DNA of 64,000 nt, taken from the NCBI GenBank assembly GCA_963851105.1, contig CAWKNP010000009.1:310001-374000 (forward strand), in the 5' to 3' direction. The translations under genes and the position numbers were made by a program. Every line of letters begins with the position of its first letter. Positions within the stretch are counted from its first letter, which is position 1. Under the pieces are notes generated by a model, which ran no database searches, had not been told where the DNA came from, and worked only from the letters and a program-made list of their open reading frames with translations. The DNA is from DATARN01 sp963851105 (GTDB lineage Bacteria; Actinomycetota; Acidimicrobiia; Acidimicrobiales; Palsa-688). Below, one piece after another: positions 11,035 through 19,798 of this stretch.

Positions 11035-11932
11035 TCTGACGGGCCACCCTGCCCGGTTCCCGCACGATGTCGATCCAGGTGTATTCGTCGAGGTGCCAGC
11101 CGCGGGCCCGCAAGCGATTGCGGCGGGCCTTGTCATTCCTCGCGTGCTCGGGTGAGAAATGGTACGCATAGCCGTCGACCTCGACCGCGAAGAGGATGGC
11201 GGCCCAGGCGAGGTCGAGGCGGTAGCCGCCATCGACGTCTACCCGCAGCTCAACGTCGGGTAGTGGAAGGCCGGTGGCGACGACGAGACGGTGGGTTTTG
11301 GCTTCGAGGACGCTGGGGGGAGGTGCCCCGATGAAGCCTCGTTCGGCCAGGTGGTCCCGCAGCGCGGCGATACCGGGACGGCCCCGTCGGGCCAAGCGTT
11401 CGATTTCGGCGCGCAGACCTTCGGGGGTGACCAGCCGTGTCCCGACGGCGATGTCGACCGCATCGGTGAGCTCGGCCGGTTTCGCGACGGCCGCCAGGTC
11501 CACCAGGGTGCGCAGCGGATTGGTCACCAGGATGGTCTGGCGGGTCGCCAGTTGTATCAAGTGGAAGTCGCGTGACCGGTGGATCGTCCACGGACCGGCC
11601 GCCCGATTGCTCGTGCCTGGGGCCACGGTGAACGCCGGACGGTCAGGAGGCGTCCCCCGCAGGCCCCACAGCCACGCCGCGGCCCGGTGCGACCCCACCC
11701 CTCGGCCCCGAAGTGCGACAAAGCCGGCCCGTAGAGGTTGATACGGGGTCCGTGGTGCAGAGGCGTCCTGGTACACGCCCGGGCAGAACGGCAGCCAATC
11801 GCCGCGGCGCAACCGGATTCGGACGTCGTTCGGACCCGCGCCCATGCTAAAGGCTTCGTAGCGGGCGATGATCGAGTGGTGGGTACGCAGCCATAGCCGC
11901 AGCGCCTGGTCCAGGTCGTGTTCGGTGCTCAT
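10877..11932 (-). CDS. AbiEi-antitoxin-like / DUF559 endonuclease-like domain protein
   Basis: A 351-residue protein with the two-part layout of a common actinobacterial family. The N-terminal half resembles AbiEi-type antitoxin domains (RRGDWLPFCPGVYQ, then GSHRAAAWLWGL). The C-terminal DUF559 / very-short-patch-repair-like nuclease fold shows RLDLAWAAILFAVEVDGYAYH and NDKARRNRLRARGWH. No adjacent AbiEii toxin is seen. ATG 11932 is chosen because a GAGGT lies just upstream and the longer form adds nothing conserved. The last 45 or so residues are Pro/Ser/Arg-rich and lie antisense to the methyltransferase 3' end, so the conserved protein probably ends functionally near the codon at 11035. 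Confidence 0.7.
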   Translation of the reverse strand: MSTEHDLDQALRLWLRTHHSIIARYEAFSMGAGPNDVRIRLRRGDWLPFCPGVYQDASAPRTPYQPLRAGFVALRGRGVGSHRAAAWLWGLRGTPPDRPAFTVAPGTSNRAAGPWTIHRSRDFHLIQLATRQTILVTNPLRTLVDLAAVAKPAELTDAVDIAVGTRLVTPEGLRAEIERLARRGRPGIAALRDHLAERGFIGAPPPSVLEAKTHRLVVATGLPLPDVELRVDVDGGYRLDLAWAAILFAVEVDGYAYHFSPEHARNDKARRNRLRARGWHLDEYTWIDIVREPGRVARQITERYRELSRLAGTGAGGSSPPRSTRRRGPGNPAAAPAPASPSGASPRRSER

Positions 11933-12098
11933 GCGACCTCTTATGCCGCGGTCGAGGTCAGATTCGGGCGTCTGATGGATTCTGAGCATCAAATGGCGCG
12001 ACAGGTGCCCTCAGATGGTGCCAGGAATGCCCGTCGAGGCCGCGTCCTTGCCGCCACTCGGCTCGCGTCGCTCTGAGAAGCGGCGACAATGGAGGGAG

Positions 12099-12953
12099 AT
12101 GGCCGAGTTCCTCATCATCACGGGGTTGTCCGGGGCCGGACGCAGCCAGGCGGGCGCGACCTTCGAGGACCTCGGGTGGTTCGTCATCGACAACATGCCG
12201 ACCCCGCTGATCACCAAGGTGGCCGAGCTGATGACGACGCCCGAGTCGGGGGCCAATGAGCGGGTCGCGCTGGTGATCGGGCGGCGGGCCGGGCAGTTGC
12301 ACGAGCTGACGGGCGCCCTCGCCGAGTTGCGGGCGAGCGCCGGCAACCGCGCCATGCTGCTGTTCCTCGAGGCGTCCGACGAGGTGCTCGTCCGCCGCTA
12401 TGAGGGCACCCGCCGGCGCCACCCCCTCGGGGCGGCGGAGGGGATCGCCGAGAGCATCGCCATCGAGCGGGAGTTGCTGCAGCCGATCCGGGAAACGGCC
12501 GATGTCATCATCGACACCAGCGACCTCAACGTGCACCAGCTCCGGCGCCGGCTCATCGAGACGTTCACCCCGACGTCGGAGACCATGCAGATCCAGGTGG
12601 TCTCGTTCGGCTTCAAGCACGGCGTGCCCCTCGACGTCGACACCGTCTTCGACTGCCGGTTCCTCCCGAACCCCCACTGGGTCGACGAGCTGCGCCCCCT
12701 GACGGGCCTCGACGAGCCGGTGCGGCGCTTCGTCCTCGACCAGCCGGCGACCAACGAGTTCGTCAACCGGGTCGACCACCTGCTGGCGCTCGTCCTGCCC
12801 GCCTATGTCACCGAGGGCAAGTCCTACCTGACGATCGCGGTCGGCTGCACGGGCGGTCGCCACCGCTCGGTCGTGTTGGCCGAGGAGCTCTCACGGCGCA
12901 TCGGCCGCTACGGGTTCGCGCCCCTCGTCCACCATCGGGACCTCGACCGCTGA
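12099..12953 (+). CDS. rapZ: RapZ-like RNase adapter / nucleotide-binding protein
   Basis: A 284-residue protein of the RapZ/YvcJ family, which binds nucleotide and, in enterobacteria, controls glmS through small RNAs; the actinobacterial role is less clear. The P-loop GLSGAGRSQAG lies at residues 8-18, with Arg in the usual Lys position as in other actinobacterial members. GWFVIDNMP follows, and the conserved C-terminal domain shows FGFKHGVPLDVDTVFDCRF and IAVGCTGGRHRSV. ATG 12099 follows a GGAGGGAG run directly. Normally yvcK and whiA come next; here gap follows instead. Confidence 0.93.
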   Translation: MAEFLIITGLSGAGRSQAGATFEDLGWFVIDNMPTPLITKVAELMTTPESGANERVALVIGRRAGQLHELTGALAELRASAGNRAMLLFLEASDEVLVRRYEGTRRRHPLGAAEGIAESIAIERELLQPIRETADVIIDTSDLNVHQLRRRLIETFTPTSETMQIQVVSFGFKHGVPLDVDTVFDCRFLPNPHWVDELRPLTGLDEPVRRFVLDQPATNEFVNRVDHLLALVLPAYVTEGKSYLTIAVGCTGGRHRSVVLAEELSRRIGRYGFAPLVHHRDLDR

Positions 12954-13076
12954 CCCGCGCCGGCCTGCGACGGCTGGCGCCGGACTCGCGCAAGACCGGG
13001 GCAATCGGCCATAACTGGCGCCGCGAGGCTCAGATCGACTGATATATCAAGGGTTCGCAACGTAGGGGAGGGCCGC

Positions 13077-14093
13077 ATGGCTGTTCGGGTCGGTATCAAC
13101 GGGTTTGGTCGCATCGGACGCAACTTTTTTCGGGCGGCGTTGAAGTCAGACGCAGATGTCGAGGTGGTCGGGGTCAATGACCTGATTCCCGCATCGACCA
13201 ACGCCCACCTGCTCCGCTACGACTCCACCCACGGGCGCCTCGGTCTCGAGGTGTCCTGTGACGAGGACTCGATCACCGTCGACGGCAAGACGTTCAAGGT
13301 GTTCTCCGAGCGCGATCCGAAGGCTCTGCCGTGGGGCGACCTGGGCGTGGACGTGGTCGTCGAATCGACCGGTATCTTCACCGATGGCACCAAGGCCGCG
13401 GCCCACATCGAGGGTGGCGCCCCCCGCGTGCTGATCTCGGCGCCGGCCACCAACGTGGACGGCACCTTCGTCATCGGCGTCAACGACGGCGACTTCGACG
13501 GGGCAAAGCACAAGATCGTCTCCAACGCCTCGTGCACCACGAACTGCTTCGTGCCCATGATCAAGGTCCTCGACGACGCCTTCGGGGTCGAGAAGGGCCT
13601 GATGACGACCGTCCACGCCTACACCAACGACCAGAACCTGCAGGATCTTGCCCACAAGGACCTGCGCCGGGGCCGGGCCGCGGCCGCCAACATCGTCCCG
13701 TCGGCCACCGGCGCCGCCCGTGCGACCAGCCTGGTGCTCACGGCCATGAAGGGCAAGCTCGACGGCACCGCACTTCGGGTTCCGGTCCAGGACGGTTCGA
13801 TCACCGACTTCACCGGGATCCTCAGCCGTGAGGTCACCGTCGAGGAGATCAACGAGGCCTTCCGGGCCGCCAGCGAGAGCGGCCCGCTCTCCAAGGTGCT
13901 GGTGTACACCGAGGATCCGATCGTGTCGTCCGACATCGTCGGCTCGCCCGCCTCGTGCACTTTCGACTCGCTGCTGACGATGGCCATGGGGTCGATGGTC
14001 AAGGTCTTCGGCTGGTACGACAACGAGTGGGGCTATTCCACGCGCCTGGTCGAGATGGCCGCCATCGTCGGCGCGGCCAACCACAGCTCCTAG
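13077..14093 (+). CDS. gap: Glyceraldehyde-3-phosphate dehydrogenase
   Basis: A 338-residue glycolytic enzyme that oxidises glyceraldehyde 3-phosphate to 1,3-bisphosphoglycerate with NAD. The Rossmann motif GINGFGRIGRNFFRA opens the protein. The catalytic cysteine is in SNASCTTNC (about residues 148-156). The downstream signature YDNEWGYSTR is intact near 315. A GGGGAGGG Shine-Dalgarno precedes the ATG, and a TATATC hexamer about 30 bases upstream may be the -10 of the gap-pgk-tpiA operon. pgk begins 6 bases after the stop. Confidence 0.98.
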   Translation: MAVRVGINGFGRIGRNFFRAALKSDADVEVVGVNDLIPASTNAHLLRYDSTHGRLGLEVSCDEDSITVDGKTFKVFSERDPKALPWGDLGVDVVVESTGIFTDGTKAAAHIEGGAPRVLISAPATNVDGTFVIGVNDGDFDGAKHKIVSNASCTTNCFVPMIKVLDDAFGVEKGLMTTVHAYTNDQNLQDLAHKDLRRGRAAAANIVPSATGAARATSLVLTAMKGKLDGTALRVPVQDGSITDFTGILSREVTVEEINEAFRAASESGPLSKVLVYTEDPIVSSDIVGSPASCTFDSLLTMAMGSMVKVFGWYDNEWGYSTRLVEMAAIVGAANHSS

Positions 14094-14099
14094 GGCGCC

Positions 14100-15227
14100 G
14101 TGCAGCTACCGCAGCTGGAGGACCTCCCGTCGCCGGAGGGCAAGTCGGTCTTGCTCCGAGTCGACTTCAACGTCCCCATTACCGACGGCCACATCGACGA
14201 CGAGCTGCGGATCCGCGCCGCCCTGCCGACGATCCAGTGGCTCGTCGAGCGGGGGGCGCGGGTCACCGCCTGCTCCCACCTCGGGCGGCCGAAGGGCAAA
14301 CCCGACGAGCGCTACTCGATGGCGCCGGTCCGCGAACTCCTGAAGGAGCTGGCGCCCGAGATCGAGCTCATGGAGAACCTGCGCTTCGATCCCGGCGAAG
14401 AAGCCAACGATCCGGCGTTCGTCGACCGGCTGTGCGAGGGGCAGGACCTCTACGTCAACGACGCGTTCGGCGCCGCCCATCGCGCCCACGCGTCGGTCGT
14501 CGGGCCACCGACGCGGCTGCCGTGCGCCGCCGGGCGGATCCTGGCCTCCGAAGTAAACGTGTTCGACCGCCTCCTCAACGACGCCGCCCGGCCCTTCGTG
14601 GCCATACTCGGCGGTTCCAAGGTGAGCGACAAGCTGGGCGTCATCGACGCCCTGCTCGACAAGGTGGACGCCTTGATCGTCGGCGGGGGTATGTGTTTCA
14701 CCTTCCTCGCCGCCCAGGGCCACTCCGTCGGCGGATCGCTGCTGGAGACCGACCAGATCGAGCACTGCGGCCGGATGCTGGCGGGCGGCCATCCCATCCT
14801 CATCCCGACCGACATCACGGCGATCTCGCCCGGCGGCTCCTTCGGCGGGGGGAAGGCGCACACGGGCGAGGTCCGCAGCTTCGGCACCGACATTCCCGAC
14901 GGCTGGCTGGGCCTCGACATCGGTCCCGGCACCGCGGCCGCTTTTGCCGACGAAATCGCCGACGCCCGGACCGTGCTTTGGAACGGACCCATGGGCGTGT
15001 TCGAAGACCCTCGCTTTGCCGCCGGGACCCGAGCGGTGGCCGACGCAATGGCCGACTGCGCCGGTTTCACGGTCGTGGGCGGCGGCGACAGCGCCAGCGC
15101 GATCGCCAGCTTCGGCCTCGCGGATCGGATCGACTTCGTGTCCACCGGGGGCGGGGCAACACTCGAGTTCATCGAGCAGGGCGACCTGCCAGGACTCAAG
15201 GCACTGCGGGAGGGCAAGCATGGCTGA
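14100..15227 (+). CDS. pgk: Phosphoglycerate kinase
   Basis: A 375-residue kinase that transfers phosphate from 1,3-bisphosphoglycerate to ADP. It shows LLRVDFNVPI near the start, CSHLGRPKG at about 59-67, LGGSKVSDKLGVID near 170 and the nucleotide-binding GGGDSASAI near 325. It is slightly shorter than the usual 390-400 residues but lacks no core motif. It starts with GTG 6 bases after gap and overlaps tpiA by 8 bases, so the three glycolytic genes form one operon. Confidence 0.97.
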   Translation: MQLPQLEDLPSPEGKSVLLRVDFNVPITDGHIDDELRIRAALPTIQWLVERGARVTACSHLGRPKGKPDERYSMAPVRELLKELAPEIELMENLRFDPGEEANDPAFVDRLCEGQDLYVNDAFGAAHRAHASVVGPPTRLPCAAGRILASEVNVFDRLLNDAARPFVAILGGSKVSDKLGVIDALLDKVDALIVGGGMCFTFLAAQGHSVGGSLLETDQIEHCGRMLAGGHPILIPTDITAISPGGSFGGGKAHTGEVRSFGTDIPDGWLGLDIGPGTAAAFADEIADARTVLWNGPMGVFEDPRFAAGTRAVADAMADCAGFTVVGGGDSASAIASFGLADRIDFVSTGGGATLEFIEQGDLPGLKALREGKHG

Positions 15228-15996
15228 GCGCAAGCCGTTGATCAGCGGCAACTGGAAGATGAACCACACCCATCTCGACGCCATCGCCATGGTGCAGAAG
15301 CTCTCGTACCTGCTGACCGACGCCGACTACGCAGCGGTGGATGTCTCCGTTCACCCGGCCTTCACCGCCCTGCGCTCCATCCAGACGATCCTCGACGCCG
15401 ACCGCATCCCTGTCGCCCTAGGCGCCCAGAACTGTTACTGGGAACCGAATGGCGCCTTCACGGGCGAGATCAGCCCGCTCATGCTGGCCAAGCTGGAAGT
15501 CGCCTACGTGATCGTCGGCCACTCCGAGCGCCGCCAGATCTTCGGCGAGACCGACGAATGGGTCAACCGCAAGGCGAAGGCGGTCCTGGCCAACGGCATG
15601 ACGCCGATCGTCTGCTGCGGCGAGACCCTCGAGGAGCGCCAGGCGGGCGCCACCGAATCGTGCTGCCTGGGGCAGATAGCGGGCTCGCTCGACGGCTTGG
15701 CGGCCGCGCAGATTGCCGGCCTGGTCATCGCCTACGAGCCCATCTGGGCCATCGGCACCGGCGTGGTCGCCACGCCCGCCGACGCCCAGGCCGTGATCGG
15801 CGCCATCCGGGGCGAAGTGGCCCGGCTGTTCGGCGCCGAGGCGGCGGGCGCGGTGCGGATCCAGTACGGCGGGTCGGTGAAGCCCGCCAACATCGCCGAG
15901 TTGATGGCCAAGCCCGATATCGACGGGGCTCTGGTCGGAGGCGCCAGCCTGGACGCCGACGAGTTCTCGCGAATCGTCCGCTACCAGGCCACCTGA
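15220..15996 (+). CDS. tpiA: Triosephosphate isomerase
   Basis: A 258-residue TIM-barrel enzyme interconverting dihydroxyacetone phosphate and glyceraldehyde 3-phosphate. ISGNWKMNH lies at residues 8-16, the catalytic histidine is in VIVGHSERR near 97, the catalytic glutamate in IAYEPIWAIGTG near 170, and the phosphate-binding IQYGGSVKP near 213. It is translated from an ATG inside the end of pgk (8-base overlap). Confidence 0.98.
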   Translation: MAERKPLISGNWKMNHTHLDAIAMVQKLSYLLTDADYAAVDVSVHPAFTALRSIQTILDADRIPVALGAQNCYWEPNGAFTGEISPLMLAKLEVAYVIVGHSERRQIFGETDEWVNRKAKAVLANGMTPIVCCGETLEERQAGATESCCLGQIAGSLDGLAAAQIAGLVIAYEPIWAIGTGVVATPADAQAVIGAIRGEVARLFGAEAAGAVRIQYGGSVKPANIAELMAKPDIDGALVGGASLDADEFSRIVRYQAT

Positions 15997-16010
15997 GCCT
16001 CGGCGCTGCC

Positions 16011-16016
16011 TAAACT
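16011..16016 (+). promoter_or_regulatory. -10 element (TAAACT) of leaderless secG
   Basis: TAAACT ends exactly 6 nt before the secG GTG, with no ribosome-binding site between. This suggests that secG has its own leaderless transcript apart from the glycolytic operon. Confidence 0.6.
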
Positions 16017-16022
16017 GACGCC

Positions 16023-16250
16023 GTGACCATCTTCCTGCTCATGATTCACGTGCTCGTGTCATGCGCCCTGATCATGTTGATCCTGCTGCACAGCGGGCGG
16101 GGTGGGGGTCTCTCGGAGATGTTCGGTGGCGGCCTCGGATCGGCGGCGGCCGGCTCGTCGGTCGTCGAGCGCAACCTCGACCGCATCACCGTGGTGGCCG
16201 CCATCCTGTTCTCCTTCACCACCGTCATCCTGGCCATTCGCCTCCAATAG
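16023..16250 (+). CDS. secG: Preprotein translocase subunit SecG
   Basis: A 75-residue membrane protein with two hydrophobic segments (about residues 2-22 and 55-73). Between them is the family hallmark loop, LLHSGRGGGLSEMFGGG, with its Gly-rich LSxxFGGG. SecG assists SecYEG-mediated export. It follows tpiA as in most actinobacteria. An opposite-strand gene overlaps most of its length. Confidence 0.95.
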   Translation: MTIFLLMIHVLVSCALIMLILLHSGRGGGLSEMFGGGLGSAAAGSSVVERNLDRITVVAAILFSFTTVILAIRLQ

Positions 16251-16754
16251 CGCGTCCAGTAGCGCCTGCCGGGGCGCCGCTTCCCGCAGTCCTCGGGCAT
16301 GGCGGAGGAATCGGAACGATGACCTGTCCACCCACCAGGTGGTGCCGGCCAGTTCGAGCGCGACGCCGAGGCCGGCCGGCTCGGGCAGGGCGATATCGCG
16401 TTCGACAGGACCGGCCGCCGCCTCCGGCCACCCTTTCCGCGAGGCGACGAGGGCGACGTTGCCATGGCCGGTGAAGGCCAGCACCTGATGGCGGTTGGTG
16501 CTGCTCACCGCAGCGACAATCAGCGAAAGCACCACCAGCACGACGAAGGCGGCCACGCTGACGGTGGCAATCAGCAGGGCCAGAGCGGCCAGCTCGGCGA
16601 CCGACGCAGCGAACACGACGTCGGGCCGATACCGCTGCAACGGAACGACGGCCTGCACCTCGACGCCGAGCAGTTTGGCGGACTGGGCTGCGATGCCCCC
16701 GCGCCGTTTGCGACCGAGGTGCCGCCGCCCCAGGGGTCCGAAAAGTTGCACCAT
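16059..16754 (-). CDS. Membrane-anchored protein of unknown function
   Basis: A 231-residue predicted protein. A basic N-terminus (LGRRHLGRKRRGG) is followed by a very hydrophobic stretch at about residues 52-88 (AALALLIATVSVAAFVVLVV) that could span the membrane once or twice. A cytoplasmic-looking domain follows, containing HGNVALVASRKGWPEA and TTWWVDRSSFRFLRHARGL. The hydrophobic core and codon pattern support coding on this strand. The final 64 or so residues are Gln/Asp/Gly/Arg-rich and antisense to secG; the natural end is uncertain although no earlier stop exists. The family is not recognised. The start chosen is ATG 16754. Confidence 0.55.
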   Translation of the reverse strand: MVQLFGPLGRRHLGRKRRGGIAAQSAKLLGVEVQAVVPLQRYRPDVVFAASVAELAALALLIATVSVAAFVVLVVLSLIVAAVSSTNRHQVLAFTGHGNVALVASRKGWPEAAAGPVERDIALPEPAGLGVALELAGTTWWVDRSSFRFLRHARGLREAAPRQALLDALLEANGQDDGGEGEQDGGHHGDAVEVALDDRRAGRRRSEAATEHLRETPTPPAVQQDQHDQGA

Positions 16755-16854
16755 CCCATGGTGGCATTCCTGGCGATCCACGCGTCGTCCCCGGTTGCTA
16801 TCTGCTACCTTGAGCGTCCACGTTGTAACGGCCATGAGATCCCGGTAGGGGGAA

Positions 16855-16868
16855 TGAGATCGGTCTCA
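16855..16868. promoter_or_regulatory. Small inverted repeat upstream of the peptide transporter operon
   Basis: TGAGA-TCGG-TCTCA, a perfect 5-bp inverted repeat, lies 90 bases before the first binding-protein gene. It could be an operator, but it is short and may be chance. Confidence 0.25.
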
Positions 16869-16958
16869 AGTCGCTTTCGTGGTTCTTTGCCGTTGATGAC
16901 GATGCACTGCAGCCCGTCGAGCCAATCCCGCCCGAGGGCAGAGACACAGGGAGGTTGA

Positions 16959-18644
16959 ATGATAGGGCTTAGAGCCAGGGGATTATTCCTCAGTATCGTC
17001 GCGCTCGGAATGGTGGCGGTTTCGTGTTCCAGTAGTGGAACGAAGACCACCGGGACCACCGCCGCAGGCAGCGGTCCGACGACGACCGGCGTGGCCAAGC
17101 AGGGTGGCGACATCACCCTCGGCGCCGAACAAGAGCCGGACTGCATGGACTGGATTGGTAGCTGCGCGGGCGCCGCTTGGGGCGTGTACACCGTGCAAAC
17201 CAACACCATGCCGCGGGCGTACGACTACACCGACAGTGGTTATAAGCCCAGCAACCTGCTGACCGGCGCCGCCACCTTGGTCACCACCCCCAACCAGGTT
17301 GTGACGTACCACCTCAACCCCGCCGCGGTCTGGGATGACGGTCAGCCCATCACCTCCCACGACATCAAGTACACCTGGGATCAGATCGCCCACGGCAAGG
17401 ACATCTACGACCAGAGCGGTTACAGCCAGATCTCCGGGGTCGACGACACCGATCCGCACACTGCGGTCGTCACCTACTCGTCGCCTTACCCGGACTGGCG
17501 GGCCCTGTTCGGCGGCTTTTACGGCGTGTACCCGAGCCATCTGCTCGAGGGCAAGGACCGCGACGCCCTGATGAAGGACGGCTACACATTCTCCGGTGGC
17601 CCGTACAAGATCGACCATTGGACCAAGGGCAGTGAGGTCAAGCTGGTTCCGAACCCCAACTACTGGGGCAAGAAGTCCAACCTCGCCAGTGTCACCTTCA
17701 AGTTCATCACCGACACCGCGGCAGAGCAGCAGGACTACAAGTCGGGCCAGATCCTGGCGTCGTACCCGCAGGCCCAACCGGGTGGGGAAGCGCTGAAGGG
17801 AACTCCAGGCACCTACTTCGACGCCATCAGCGGCCTTTCCTATGAGGCCCTCTGGTTCAACGTCGAAAAGGCGCCTTTGAACAGCAAAGCCGTTCGCCAG
17901 GCCCTCGGCTTTGCGACCGACCGCAATGCCATCGTGCAGCAGCTGTTCGCCCCGATCCAGCCGGACATCAAGCCCATCCAGAGCATGTTCACCCCGGCGT
18001 TCGGCGCGTCCTACACCACGCCGTTCTCGAAGTACTCCCTCGACCTCAAGATGGTCGACACCCTCATGACCGGCGATGGCTGGACCAAGGGCGCCGACGG
18101 CATCTGGGCCAAGGGCGGTACCAAGGCGGCCCTGGAGCTCAAGACCACGACGGGCAACAAGCGCCGTCAGCTGACCGCACAGATCCTGCAGACCCAGTGG
18201 CAGTCCGCCGGCTTCGCGCTGACGGTCACCCCGGAGAAGGCGGGCGTCCTGTTCGGTCAGGACCTGCCGGGCGGCAACTTCCAGATCGGGCTGTACGCCC
18301 AGACCCCGGCGGACGACGATCCCGGCCAGTGCGTCATCTGGTGCTCGAAAAACATCCCGACGGCAGCCAATGGCAATAGCGGCCAGAACTGGGACCGTAT
18401 CAACGACCCCAACCTGGACAAGCCATGGGCTGACGCCGATACCAACTTGAGCGATAGCGCCCGGGTCACCGATGCCTCGCAAGGCACCGCAATCCTGGCC
18501 GACCTGGTGCCCGCGCTGCCGGTGGATCCCTTCCCCGACATCCTGGTCATCAACAGCGACAAGTTGGGGACCCAACAAGGGACATTCCAGCACAATTTCG
18601 CCTACGGGCCTTTCACGTACCTGAACTACTGGTTCCTCAAGTAA
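16959..18644 (+). CDS. Oligopeptide-type ABC transporter substrate-binding lipoprotein
   Basis: A 561-residue SBP_bac_5 family protein. The signal peptide ends in the lipobox VAVSC (Cys23), so the mature protein is lipid-anchored outside the membrane. A Ser/Thr/Gly linker leads to GGDITLGAEQEPDCMDWIG, and the family hallmark of ligand-binding lobes follows (KYTWDQIAHGKDI, YWGKKSNLASVTFKF). Besides the lipobox Cys there are two close pairs, CMDWIGSC and CVIWC, also conserved in the paralog at 23361. A GGGAGG Shine-Dalgarno precedes the ATG. It is the first gene of a complete importer; the likely ligands are peptides or related solutes. Confidence 0.9.
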   Translation: MIGLRARGLFLSIVALGMVAVSCSSSGTKTTGTTAAGSGPTTTGVAKQGGDITLGAEQEPDCMDWIGSCAGAAWGVYTVQTNTMPRAYDYTDSGYKPSNLLTGAATLVTTPNQVVTYHLNPAAVWDDGQPITSHDIKYTWDQIAHGKDIYDQSGYSQISGVDDTDPHTAVVTYSSPYPDWRALFGGFYGVYPSHLLEGKDRDALMKDGYTFSGGPYKIDHWTKGSEVKLVPNPNYWGKKSNLASVTFKFITDTAAEQQDYKSGQILASYPQAQPGGEALKGTPGTYFDAISGLSYEALWFNVEKAPLNSKAVRQALGFATDRNAIVQQLFAPIQPDIKPIQSMFTPAFGASYTTPFSKYSLDLKMVDTLMTGDGWTKGADGIWAKGGTKAALELKTTTGNKRRQLTAQILQTQWQSAGFALTVTPEKAGVLFGQDLPGGNFQIGLYAQTPADDDPGQCVIWCSKNIPTAANGNSGQNWDRINDPNLDKPWADADTNLSDSARVTDASQGTAILADLVPALPVDPFPDILVINSDKLGTQQGTFQHNFAYGPFTYLNYWFLK

Positions 18645-18659
18645 GGGAGCTGAACACCG

Positions 18660-18706
18660 AATGACTTGGGGCCCGGCCGTGATCAACGTGCCGGGCCCCG
18701 GTCATT
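18660..18706 (+). promoter_or_regulatory. Large stem-loop between binding protein and permease genes
   Basis: Arms 18668-18677 and 18690-18699 pair perfectly over 10 bp. Flanking 18660-18665 pairs with 18701-18706 over 6 bp more, with a tiny internal loop. There is no T tract. It lies 16 bases after the binding-protein stop, where such hairpins typically stabilise the upstream message or partly end transcription. Confidence 0.65.
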
Positions 18707-18757
18707 CCCGGGCGTCGACGCCGGAGGCGACGACTCGGTGATATCCTCCGGATCGGG

Positions 18758-19798
18758 ATGCTGACATTCATTGTCCGGCGTGTTGCCTATTCGATCCCAG
18801 TGCTACTGCTGGCATCACTGCTTGTGTTCGTCTTCGTGCGGGCCACGAACGATCCTTTGGCCCGTTACGCCCAGAGCCGTGACCTGACCCTCAAGGCCCG
18901 ACAGGGCCTGTCCCAGGGGATCTACCAGGAGCCCTGCCGGCACTTCATTACCGGCTCGCCTCCGACCCAGGCCGAAACCTGCACGAAGGCTCCCATCCTC
19001 AAGCAGTATTGGTACTGGCTGAGCCACTTCCTCCGGGGCAAGATGGGCCAAAGCTTCGTGACCAATCGCCAGGTCAGCTCCGACATCAAGTCATCGTTCG
19101 GGAACACGCTCCAGTTACTCATATGGGGCGTACTGATATCAGCCCTATTGGCTGTCTCCATAGGTGTCTTCAGCGCGGTCCGCCAGTACAGCCTCCCCGA
19201 CTATCTCTTCACCGGCGTTTCCTTCGTCGGGCTGTCCATGCCGGCGTTCTGGTTCGGTTTGATCGCCATCGACCTCTTCTCGAGTCGATTGAGCACGCTC
19301 TTCCACGTCCACTACCCGATCTTCTACAGCATCGGTCTGCACGGAATTCACAAGCATGGCCTTTTGCCCGGACTCGGGGACTACGCCCGGCACCTGGCCC
19401 TGCCGGTGGCGACGTTGACGGTGCAGATCGTGGCGGAATGGAGCCGGTACCAGCGGTCGTCGATGCTCGACGTGATGTCGGCTGACTACATCCGCACCGC
19501 CACCGCCAAAGGCCTCCCCCGCCGGACCGTGATCTTCAAGCACGCGCTCCGCAATGCCCTCATCCCCCTCGTGACGGTGATGGCGCTCGATATCGGCGGC
19601 CTCTTCGGCGGCCTCGTCGTGACCGAGCAGATCTTCGCCATCCACGGCATGGGGGCCCTGTTCTTGAATGCGCTCGGTAACGGCGACACCCAGACGATCC
19701 TGCCGTGGCTCATGATCACCGCCACCTTCGTCGTGTTGTTCAACCTGCTGGCGGACGTCCTCTATGGCGTCCTAGACCCAAGGATCCGGCTGTCATGA
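18758..19798 (+). CDS. Peptide ABC transporter permease (DppB/OppB type)
   Basis: A 346-residue integral membrane protein beginning MLTFIVRRVAYSIPVLL, the usual DppB N-terminus. A large outside loop (about residues 30-105) precedes five further hydrophobic segments. The cytoplasmic EAA loop that docks the ATPase is seen in YIRTATAKGLPRRTVIFKHA (about 246-265). It pairs with the next permease, whose ATG overlaps its stop (ATGA), implying translational coupling and equal stoichiometry. Confidence 0.93.
   Translation: MLTFIVRRVAYSIPVLLLASLLVFVFVRATNDPLARYAQSRDLTLKARQGLSQGIYQEPCRHFITGSPPTQAETCTKAPILKQYWYWLSHFLRGKMGQSFVTNRQVSSDIKSSFGNTLQLLIWGVLISALLAVSIGVFSAVRQYSLPDYLFTGVSFVGLSMPAFWFGLIAIDLFSSRLSTLFHVHYPIFYSIGLHGIHKHGLLPGLGDYARHLALPVATLTVQIVAEWSRYQRSSMLDVMSADYIRTATAKGLPRRTVIFKHALRNALIPLVTVMALDIGGLFGGLVVTEQIFAIHGMGALFLNALGNGDTQTILPWLMITATFVVLFNLLADVLYGVLDPRIRLS

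Noticed and set aside
16464..16958. Plus-strand frame upstream of the first binding-protein gene
   Set aside because: Gln/His/Asp-rich composition typical of an antisense reading of a hydrophobic minus-strand protein; no ribosome-binding site.
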